NCBI RefSeq assembly: GCF_910592395.1
Contig: NC_088318.1
Span: 12,462,349-12,526,348, forward strand
Origin: Lineus longissimus
Lineage: Eukaryota > Nemertea > Pilidiophora > Heteronemertea > Lineidae
Reading direction: 5' to 3'
Length of the DNA stretch: 64,000 nt
Shown: positions 38,331 through 50,300 of the stretch, piece by piece
How the letters are laid out: each line of letters begins with the position of its first letter
Position numbering within the stretch: position 1 is the stretch's first letter
Notes under the pieces: model-generated
Databases searched by the model: none
What the model saw: only the letters and a program-made list of their open reading frames with translations
What the model was told of the DNA's origin: nothing
Position numbers and translations under genes: made by a program

Positions 38331-41300
38331 AACAAGAACAGCCGCACCCCGTAGGACAAGTGTCATGCGTTTTGAACCACTCCCACATATGACTTGCATG
38401 ACCGCCGTGGCCACATGCTAGGCAGAAATTGGACGCTCCTGAAAAAGAACGGACATTTTTAAAAAAGATGCAGTTTAATCGGACTTGGGGTTCATCTACT
38501 GAGGGGGAAATAATCAAGTTGTATTCAAAGTCTAGTCACATGCTTCCACACCAACTTGATGCCGGGGAGAACCCAGGATTGTAATTCTGGATTAACCAGT
38601 GCGGCTTTAAGGAACTGAAATCCTGGCTTATCACAGCACGTACAACATATAAAGCATATTCGAAAGTCCGTCGGATGAGACTAAAAGTTGTGGTCCCTTA
38701 TACCTGAGTGTCTATGCCAGTGCAAGTATAAGATCCCACATAGGTGGACAGTAGCCTATAGTGGCCTCCATACCTCGGGCAAAAATCCAATAGGACTTCA
38801 ACACCAGTCAACGATATGATATTGTATGAATATACCCCATACTAACCTTTCACTGACACATGACAGAGAGCACACTGGAAACCATAGTTTTTACAATGCC
38901 CACATTGGACTCCTCGCACTTCTTTATGGCACTGGTGGCAGATGGACACAAACTCTGAAATATTGAGAGAGAAAAAGTGCCTTTATTTCCATCATCAGCT
39001 CCTGGGCCCGGTTTCCTAATGACATCATGTTGACATGTTGTTTAGATGTTCATTGATGTACAGGAGACAACATGTCTGTATGTTATGAGTTAACATGCTT
39101 TTTGGCAACCTGGCTCAAGTCACTACAGTAATACATGATGTTTTACAGCCAAAACGTGACCTCTCTGTAGCAAACAAACTGAAACAAACAAGCAAACAAA
39201 CTGCAACAAACACTTAACCAGAGAATTGCAAGCCATGTCCAAAACTGCCCTGTTTATATTACTTGCGAAAAGCATTATTAGAAATCAGCATTAGTGTGAC
39301 ACCACAAATCCCGCACCCCAGTTGTCCTTTTAATGCCCACACCGTACTCCGAACCTACCTATTCCCTTATGTCCCTCAGGTATCACAGTCACGTGTTTCA
39401 AAACCTCTGCTCGTTTTTCCTGTAGCTCCCAGGCGTAGAGGATTTTGGCGTAGGCAAACTTGAACTGATCGTACTGGTTGTAACGGTTCACTTCAAGCAA
39501 TCTGCAACAGGACGAAATCAAAATAGATGACGACATTGCACTGAGCGTAATACAGAACCTCCCGGATGTGATGACGAATGTCAGCCAATAGTACAGTCCA
39601 AATCACAAATGACATCCCTGAATCCGCATGTGTTATGCGCAATGTACACATTCGCAACCTCTGTGCGTAGGTTGCCAAATGCTCTGACCATGAGGTTCGT
39701 AACTTTGCCTTGAAGAAGTTGACCTGTCGTGTAATGCTGCATGACCAGCCAGTTAGAATAACAGAATCTGAGGTACAGTATCAACAAAAGTTTATAAGGT
39801 GAGCTGTGGTAGTGAACTCACGAGGTACTTTGAGAAACAAACTACAACAACCATAGAAGGATTGGCAAACCTCAAAATTTGGGCCGAGATGGTCATTTTT
39901 TTACTCGCTCATATATTTTTGCTATTACCTTTTGTTTATTTCGTGCTGTTCTTGCTCGACCGCCTCGGGATCTTTGATTTCGTCCAAGTAACGATAATCC
40001 TCAAAACTCTCCGACCAACTGTTAGAACGCCTTAGTTTGATACCAGCTTGAAAAGAAGGAAATCTAACTTTAAACTTTTCTGCAACAGAAATAGATTAAT
40101 GTGTACTTTTAACTTATGGCTTAAGCAATTAGACACAATGAAATCTAATAAATGAACTAGTAAGGCAGTCATATGCAATATTTCTCATTATGATGACCGA
40201 TAACAAAACATCTTTATATATTTTTTCCAATTTTATTTAGCCTGGCAGACGTGAATCCCCTCGGACCACGTGAGTTCTCTCTTCTAAACAGACATCAGGG
40301 ACAATGTCAGCCCACAAGAGTGCAAGCGAACCTAGGAAAGATGTAATGGACAACGGCCAAAAATCAATGAACAGATTCAATGTTTTCCTATCAATTCAGG
40401 CTCCAGCCCTGAGAAGTTTGACTGTCACTGGGAGGGGCTGCACTCTATAACTGGGCACAGCCAAAAGTGTCACAACCTGATGAAGTAGAGTCTTAATGTA
40501 AGGTGGTTCGATTTCAACCTCTGCATTAATGCATTCTGCCAGCTGATTTCTACACCGCTCCCCGACTGGTTGAGTTCAAGATCACCGGTCGGCTCCTTGA
40601 AACCACAGAAAGAAAGATTTCTGTGGAGACTGGGATGATAAAAATCCCTAGAGCACTTTGACCAATACTAAAGATGATGAAAAAGCAAGACAAAACCGTT
40701 AAATAATGTCCAATCAGAAAAAAGGGCTGCAGGGTACCTTAGTAAGGTCTCGAAGCTGATGAACCTATTTGAATCTCTTTGAGACTTGTGAATTGTGGAA
40801 TGAAATACAAAGTTTGCCAAAGAAAAGGATCATACCAACATCACCTTGACTACTAGAATATTCTACTTGATTATATTCTGGATTAAATTATAATCTACTT
40901 GATGATATTCTACTTACTAAGAATCCAATCCCTCAATGCAGGGTCAGTCTGATGAATAGTATGATATGGGCTATACTGTCAAACAAATATGAATAGTTAG
41001 GCTAGTTACTCATCATTGAGTATAACTAAATAGTCCATCCTTCCCATTTAGTTCCTAAAGTGATAAACTATCCTCTTTTCACTTTTTTATAATGATTATG
41101 GTTAAAAAACTGGTCAATGAGATTTAAGTTTTAACAGAAGCAGGAAAATAGGAGCACTCGTAAAAATATTGGTTTTTGAGCTTTTGAAAAACCTATTTGG
41201 GTTTTCCGGCCGATGCAAATATGGACCAACAAGAGGTTTCTCTGGGAAGTGAAAACCCTTTGAGGTTTTCCGCAAGCTTGAAAAAGCTTTACAGGTCTTT

Positions 41301-44300
41301 CATTTCTTTGAAAAAGCTTTACAGGTCTTTCATTTCTTAGAAAAACCTTTCTGGGTGCATATATTTGTGTTGGCTGAAAAAACCTTAAAAGTTTTTCAAA
41401 AAGCTCAAAAACCCTTGTTTTTTTAGGAGTGGGGAGATACACACAAACAATAAACTGGAAAAGTAACAAAACTTATTCGGAGGAAACAAGGAACGAAATC
41501 AAGCAGGCAGATAAAAAGAAGCAACTGGGGCAATGCAGCTCAGTCCCAAGGACCTTTTCACCAAACCAAGCTTCTTGAACTTGCAGCCCTACAGCGTTTA
41601 CAGTTATGAGAGTTTGTATCGCAACCAAGCAACACCATCGACCTGTGCAATCCACATTCGAAGCGTTGGCGATTTTGAACACAAATAAAGAACATCAGCC
41701 TAAGCCTTTTACTTCAGCCTTTGAGGGGAAATATCTCACTTCCTTGTGTGCAGGGCTGGAGGGGCAAACATTACCCCTGATTTCCTAAGGATGAGATATG
41801 AGTGGAATACTACTAAACCATTGTAAAACAGGAAAAGAAACGAGAATACAGACTACTCAGGCTATAAGTGCACACGCCATCTACCAAAATACTACAAAAT
41901 ATGTTTGCTGCATCTACCTTACCAAATGCTATTGACGGAAAAATCAAAGGATTGATTCGGAACACTGCACACATGCTGCCAAAATCGGAAGAAATCAGCC
42001 CCCTAGTGATTTTGGAAAGTTTAAAGTTTATTGGAACCTGACTGTCATCATCTTTTTATTCATTTTGACTTATCTTCCTCCCCTGTAGGCCCAGTACTAC
42101 CTATTCTGGCATTGTTGTTCAAACTGTGAGTGTTATCAGCTGCAGAAACAAAATAGAGGCAAAACACATCGAGGAGCCAATTCACAATTCTGTCGTGAAA
42201 ACTGCAGTATTTGAAAGAAATCTGGGTGCCTTCATATTTGCACAGCGCCCATTTTATTTGAACACCATGGAGAATACTGCCTAAAGCACTTCAAAAACTA
42301 CCAGTTTCTATCACTGCGACCTGCAAGGCAGCCTAACTGATTGTGCTTCAACCGATCAATGGCTGCTTCCCAATCGCAATCGTCATGCTACCTCACCAGT
42401 CGCGGCGACAAAAATCACTCTTTTGGGGAGCAGGGCCTGATTGTTCAAAACAAGTCTCATGGGCTCAACTGAGGAAGAGAACCCCAAGTTAACACCAGCG
42501 TTAGTGTCAAGACTTGTTCTTAACAACCAGGGCCAGGTCAGAACAGGAAATCCTTACCTCCAAGGGGTACTGGGGGGTGCCTGTGGGTTTGGGGTATGAG
42601 GGTACTGCCACGTCGACGGGAAGGGTTGATAGGGGGCACCACGTCGTCATTTGTCCAACAAAGCTGCAACATCTGATTATAGCGGCGCTAAATTGTTATT
42701 TATGGCGAAGCTACGTGCCAGCAAAATGAATTCCACCTTCCTATTGTCAAGAGCAAGCAATTAGATTTGGATAACTCAACTCAGGACTTGGTTATTTGGT
42801 TAGCGGAAAAATGGTCCGTCTCATTTTGAGTTTGGGTATTATGTGTCTTGTCTCAAAGTGAGATACACTTATTAACTTTAGATAAGCGGTCCTTGGTTGT
42901 TTTATCAAGACCACACAGGTAGACCCGATGTAGACCAAAACCAAAGGAACTTTGCTGAGGGTTTTACTATGATTGCTTAAACTGGTTGGGCTAAATCTGC
43001 CAGACTTGTAGACTTGGAAACACCAAATCTGGGCCGTCAACCCCACATAAGATGGCTGGCCGTGGGCTTAAGACACGCATGTGTCAGGAGCCACTTGATG
43101 TTTTTATGCTGTATATCATCATTTAAAACTAACAGAAGAATTATTTTGGAAGAACATAACAACCATATAAAACTGAATACATTTTTGATACCATCAATAG
43201 CGAAAAAATTTGAAGAAAATACATTTAACGTAAGAGTTGTAGCAGAACTGTTGTTATAAGATTGTTAGAATAGGTTGATTTCAAGAATAGAAGTTAGAAA
43301 GTGAAGCATGCTCAACAAGTTAGGGTTAGGACCAGCGGTGCATGGTGCGTTCTACAGGGACAGAGTCTAATGGAAGCTTGGCTTGTTTCATCCATGTCCT
43401 GAGCAACGAGTAACTTCTGGATAAGCCTACATTGTTCGACTTGCTGACACCCTTCACAAATTGTTACAGAATAAACAGTAGGACTTAGGGACAATAGCAT
43501 TCACCTGTCGAGGAAACATCTCCTACCCCCACCCAAAACTGCCTAAACATGAGACTACAACTATTATACCGAGCTGACATGACAAAACCTCAGAAAAATG
43601 ACACCAAACCTAACAACCAACCTAACAAACCAGAGAGATACTAAATACTCCATTACCCACCCTACAGAATCAGCAACAACCTCTCTGAGGATCTCCCACC
43701 TCACTGAGTCAGGGTAACCACCTCTTAGAGTGCATACTGCCTCAGATTGAAGACAACCTCTAAACAAGAGCCCTGTTACGACCATACATCAAACTTACAA
43801 CTCCCTATGAGTGTGTTGAATGCCCAGATGGACACCCAAGGTGCTATGTTCAGGATTCAGACTGATCTTGCATCTCAGACTTCAGCATCTGAACATGGCT
43901 CCTGCGGTGTCCTGGCACAGATAGCCTCACCTTGGGAGGAACTTTTAAGTTGGATGTGGTCCATACAAGGGACTTGTTCAGAGGTGGTCTTCAGCCTGAA
44001 GCTTCAGAGAGGTGGTTGCGGTGACTCGGCGAGGTGGGAGATTCTCAGAGTGGTTTTTGCCGACTGGGAGCTACCACTACCCTCAAGAACAAATTTAATC
44101 ACCTCCTGATCGGACCTTCTCTTCAACAGATAACCACCGCTTTACTTTCGCTAACGAGGAACCTTAATTAGGACCATTAATTTCATTATGATATATCGTT
44201 TTTTAACTTTGAATAAACATGGTAAATAAAGAAATGAGGATCCCTTATTATGACTATACAAAATAATGAGAACAAATTTCCTTGTGATATATATATCTCT

Positions 44301-47300
44301 TTAAATTTTCAGCAAATAATGAATTGAGTTTTAGTTCATTCCTTTCACCAAAGAAAATTTTAAAGCACCTTTTTTTAAGACTACCCACCACTCGCCAAGT
44401 TTCCCTGGCTGGATGATGACAGCACCCCCTGGGGTGTGTAAGTTGATTTACTTCACTCGTCTGCCTCAATAACTGGCATAGCGTTGAGCCAATGATGGAA
44501 TAAAGACCATTTTTGAAAACAGGCACAAAAACTATCTTTCCGCTTTGATATTACCAATAACCTCCCAATGCCAAAGTTGGCACAAAATTAGTCTTTGCCC
44601 TGTCAAATGTGCAGACAAACTCATCAAAAAGTAGTGTTATCCATCTGTTACATGTTTGATTCCGTTTCTAAAGTAGCACCCGTACACCGATTTCTGAGCA
44701 GGCTAGCTTACGTGGTCGAGAGATACTTAAACTAGAATGAAACATGTGCATGCAAGACCAAAAAAGACGACTTACTGACGCTATAACCATGCACTACTGA
44801 ATCCAACGGCTGGAACAAGTAGTTTGAATCGCTCTGAGGATAAGATTAAGGGCACCCAGTCAAAACATACTCCTACCAAAACGCCCCCGGGCTAGCAAGA
44901 GTCAAAACATTGTCACTTTTGGACATGAAACATCGCTTTTAAGGTTCTTCTTGGATGTTTTATTCAAACAAACTAAATCTTTTGGTTCAGAGAAAGGAGC
45001 CAAACTGCATCGACACGTAGACTGTAGATGAATCTAAAAGTGAGAATGTTTTAACTATCACAACCTGAGGTTTTGGCATGAGGACGTTTTTGACTGGTAA
45101 CCAGATTAAGAACATGCAAGAACACGGACTGTAAGCTGCTGGAACTGGAAAGGTTGTGAGGAGCAGAGAGATAGGGTTGCCTCTTTCAGCTCGAAGACTA
45201 ACGAATTGACCCAGAACATCTTCCAAAATTCTTTGAACACTGCCAGAACTGTCCCCATGAGGCCTTGTTTTTTAGAGTTTTTCGCCATGAAATATTGTGT
45301 TTTGAGCAAAAATTGCCAAATCTTATAATCAGATGTGAATAGATTTTCATCCTCTTCGATGATCAGTGACATGGGGTAATTCAATCAAATATATCTGATT
45401 GCATTGGCAACCATATCTCAACTTAGGATGAAAAGTGCAGACAAAAGGAAGAGGTTTTGACAAAAGGCAAAACGATGATAAAATTTGCACATGTGTACCA
45501 AGTCAAAAAAAAAAAAACATTTGTGAAAGATAGAAGAGATTAATCAGCAGTATATGCGCTCTACATGCAGAATAAGTGGATGCGATGGAAATTTTAAATG
45601 CATTTCTTGGGATTGGCCAGATCATAGTGCATCACTTTCAACAGTGCGATAGGTGCTCACATTATTGCATTTTACGTCTTACATGCCTCTGGGTGATCAG
45701 AAGTCTAAAGTAAGGAATCAACTACATTGTAGAAAACATCTAAATAGGTGTTGAAATAAACCTTTCACTGATGGGTCAATTTGAAAAAAATTAAAATAAA
45801 ATAAAATATATCATTGGTGGCTGGTGCATTAATTTCATTGCTGTTGACTATACTTGTACTTCATTTCCAAGATCACGTTTTTTGGCAAATTCATTGATTA
45901 GGGATGTCACGTGATCTAATTAGCATAGTTACCTCATTTATCATAAAACTAAATAAAGATATAAGATAATCAAACAGTTCTCCCATTAATCACGTCCGTG
46001 AAAAAAGCCTCACCAACATATTTTGAAAACTTCTCCGAGCCCACCATCTCAAACCCAAACCATAAAACGAGCAGTCTAGCAAAAGCTTATAATATTCTAG
46101 CAAACATCCCAGTTCACAGGACTATATAAAGATGGCAGCACGTGCAATCTGATAGGATTCATGTGAGACGGCAGTAACAGGTATAGGCAGTGAAAGGGTT
46201 AACCGTTCTGTACAACTGTACAACATTAGACTGACGAGGAAGAACAGATAGCGGTCTGACGATAGATCTGTGATGCATGGCCTTTAATGTTATCTTTGGT
46301 TCACGGGCAGCCAATAAGGGAGAAAGGGAAACAAAAGTTTAAAATTCATTTGATTTTTGCCTTTCAGTCTTAAGAATGTTGGTCGGAACAATGCTATGGG
46401 CAGCCAGATGGAACCAGATTGTTCAGGTTTATGGATAGAGCAATAATAATTGCCAAAGTGACTTTGAGCAAACTAAGGAAATACTGTTATCATTATCATT
46501 ATTATTATCATTTTTATCAATATTACTTATTATATCATAACTGCCCAGCTGGTACAAATATGGAAGCAAATTACGAGTGTTTTAGAAGACAATTAAATAC
46601 CTCACTGTTGGTACTGATTGTCCCACTTAACACACGCTATTTCTAAAAGGTACACACATTTTCTTAATTTCTAAATCTTCAGCCAATCTCCTTCTTACCA
46701 ATATTTTCATCTTACAGATTTCTTACACTAAAAAGGATTTTGGTGTCCGTGAACCAGAGAACACATAGGTGCCACCTTGCCATACAGGTGCCACCCAACT
46801 TCTCACCTCTCCGTATATCAGGCAAACTTGACTCCGGGAAGTTGGCGGATGGCGTCCGTGACGTCAGGGCGCTAGGGATCGTGCTTGTGGCGGGATTACT
46901 TGTCACAGTGACACACCGAGGCCGCGATTTAACCCGCCGTACGCAAGTGGCACTTTGTACCTCTCTCTTTCAAAATATTTTTAAAGATCTTATATTATTA
47001 TTTTGAAATAATCTCATCGCAGGTTCATAGAATTCAAGTTAAAATTCCTTTTTGTCTTCATACAAAGGATTATCGAAAAATATTCTGACGAGCCACAAAT
47101 TTTATGAATCGAATTCTTTTACTAAAATACTTTGAACCAAGGGGTTAATCACAACACCTATTGACAAAATGATCTCCGAGGAAACTTGGAAAGCGTCAAT
47201 GTGACATTTTCAAAGGAAGATGCAGTTAATTGGTAAGATAACCACAAAAATCAGAAAGTTTTTGGTGTGCATGTGCAAAAATTATCTGAAGAAAGTGATG

Positions 47301-50300
47301 CTAAACTCAGAGGCAGTCTAAGTTCACCGATCAATGCCAATAAGGATATCGTAACAACGACAAAAATTACTTGTGTTTGGGCAAATTATTTGCTCCCAGC
47401 TGCTATCGGTGAACTTAGGCTGACTCTGATAGAGAACTCGTGCAATGAAAGAATTTGGTGCGGAACACGAAGAGTGGAATTGGATCTTGTGACATTATTT
47501 TGAGAAGTTTCAAATTTGCATAATTTTGTTTAGGAAGTGTGAAGACTTTATGAGATATCGACATTTTTGAAAATAGGAAGGATGGATTTCATGAGTATAA
47601 TACAAAAAATACATGTATATACATTATTGAATATGCATGTGGTTTTCTGGAATCTGTAAAGGGTGTTTCAAAAAAGATTATGGTCTCCAAACTATTTGCC
47701 TGCCACGTGAACATGCACGCAAATCTGAGATATACTGAACGTTTTCAGTATAGATCGAGGTTTAAATGCGAATTCGGATGATAAACCTGTATCGAAGTTA
47801 CTATCAGACTCTAAACTTCAACTTGAGACACCCTGTATAGAGGAACCAGATAGCCAAAAATATGACCGTAATATATATTTGATGACAATAATGAGCAGTG
47901 CTTCTGCTGGAAAGGTAACTGACAATAACATCTCCTTACACACTTTAATGAATGTGTTTTAGTCGAAGTTTAATAGAATTATTCATGTCACTAATCAAAA
48001 TTGACAGTCAGCATTTAAACACTACTGGAGCAAAGGAAACGAATCAATATTTACTTTTTGCCTTTTCAAAATGACAGCACACATATCTCAAACAAATGAA
48101 GTATCAAGATATTAAAGGTAGACTACAGGCAGTTGCCAGGTAGGTCATTAAAAATATGCTTACGTTATTGTACTCAGAATCGCGATCGCTATTATTCCTT
48201 GAGCTCTGACGCGAGGGTGCGGGTCTCGGACCATCAAGGGCGCCAAAGATACAACTCAACATCGCCAGCGTCTGCACATCATAGAGACTACTGTAGTGGT
48301 CGATCCTGAAGATTAGTGCAAAGAAAATCGCTATGGATACTAAAAAATACGAGTTGATAGCTGAGCGTCAGCTAGGATGTTATTAGCTCTATGAACAATA
48401 TTGGGCGATTATGATGTAAGTAGGAGGAAACTGGAGACCCCGGAGGAAACTGAAGCTGTCTAAGAGGGTCACCCTCTCTTTCAGAACCCGGACCGGGCGA
48501 TAGGCACTGATGTTTACACAGAAATTATGCTATGACAAAATAGTTGACTTACAACTGGACATCAGCACAACATTAACAACTTACAGAGACTTAAGCATAT
48601 TTTTCCCAAAGGGATGTTGCGCCCAGGGTGATCCCTCATCAGGTCCGTCTAAACAGGACAACTTTCTGTGCAATGCCAACGACACTAGTGACCACATCTG
48701 CAAAGGAAACAAAGATGGATGCCATCTAGGATTCGCGGAGATTACATTGTGGCGGATATTTTCTTTCTCCTGTATTATTTTTGCAGGGCAATTTCTTAAC
48801 CCTCCAGAAAAATGTGTACAGAACATTTACTATTAAGTCTCCTTCAATGGTTCAGTTGATGTCACCCCATTCAAGAATAGGCATGTTACCCTTGAGGGGC
48901 TGATGGAGGATTACATTATACCAAAAATTAACAAAGATGAGGCTATAGTTCACCTGCACTAGGTCTCTTCTTCCAACAACTGCTGCGGCACTGGCATTCT
49001 TGGCACAGGTGGCGGTAAGATCGGTGCTATCAAGACTGAAACAAGATCGAACCTACATTTGATAAAACTCTGTAGACATGGTAGGTGGTGCAGCGGGTCG
49101 TGTACCTTTCAAGGCTTGTTCGAACTTTGTAACGACAACGCTAGCAGCTGATGACGTCATGTACAATGTTGTTAATTTCAGAAGATGTTTTGCTGCAGAT
49201 TTTTTATAAATCTCTGCAGATATAAGGCCAAGTTGTCAATCAGCTTCAGTATAGACTAGGTTAGTCCCTAAAGGTGCGACCTCAAAATTGGTTTCTTTGC
49301 AGCTACACTTGAATTTGCTACAGTTATGAAATTTCCTTGACAACTTCACCAACCTGTAATTCTCTGCTAAGTATTTGTGGACCGGCAGGATGGAGGAGAT
49401 ATCATACAGCACAACTGGACCAGACTTTTCCTTTTTGTGACCAGGTGACTCCTTCGTCCGATGCTCACCAATGTCACGCGCTTTACTTTTGGCTCGCTGT
49501 CTTTGTTTCTGGATTTAGAAGATGATGATGTATAGGCCTTGGGCCGAACCCAGTATTTTTGTGTCAACTAACACTCAGTCTAGTTATGGTATCAGTAAAT
49601 AAGACATCTCAAACATATGTATCGAATTGTGAATAGGTCCATAATAACTTAGTAATAAAAAGCCTGTCTATTTAAAACTTACCCGTTCCTTGAAATTGTA
49701 GAAATTACTAATAGAGAGATTCTCGCTTGGTGAACTTGCCAACCGGCTGTTGAACATGATATTATAGGGGGCAGCCTGCTGAGGAGTGTGGACAGGAATC
49801 ACATTCACAGGGTGGACAGCCTGCGTCTGCACATACGCCGAAAGGGCCGATAGCGCCCGAGGTGTCACCTCGGACGTTTGGCTACTTTTCCTGATTTCTC
49901 CTGGCCGTCGGAATATCACTAGCATGCCTGAAAGCGGAAAGGAAACATTGTCAGTTAGCATCATTATCTTTATGATCATCTTCATCATCATGTGCCTATG
50001 ACCCGGCTGGGTTGGAAGGGGACAAGTCTAGTCGGAAGAGCAGTTTCAACTTACCAGTACTGCAAAATCTTGCCCCGGACGTCCTCGGGAAAGGAATGGA
50101 TGAGTCATTGTAGCTACCATAGCTGGCCAGAGACAGGTAGTTTGGCTGTGGAAGTGGGGGCTGCTGGAGATTGTATGGGGTGTCCGAATCTGGTGTTGTT
50201 CGTTCTTCCATCTGCAAAAAAGATTAAAGGACAGCTAATTTTTGGTTCCAACGTGATATGGTCAACAACTTTGGCTCAAGAGCGCACTCAGCAAAAGATC

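Larger units (their letters stand above)
40047..44775 (-). other. WDR59 intron 20, two foldback structures
   Basis: The 4.7-kb intron between the exons at 44776-44833 and 39929-40046. It contains the foldbacks at 41150-41437 and 43672-44056. The rest has no recognised coding sequence. Confidence 0.75.

Noticed and set aside
40030-40030. Alternative acceptor for the WDR59 exon 39929-40046 after ctaag
   Set aside because: It breaks the reading phase with the upstream 58-nt exon; the acceptor at 40047 restores phase and has a better pyrimidine tract.
43564-44109. Two opposed ORFs sharing RWEILR-type words as a protein pair
   Set aside because: The likeness results from the inverted repeat; neither frame has other coding features.
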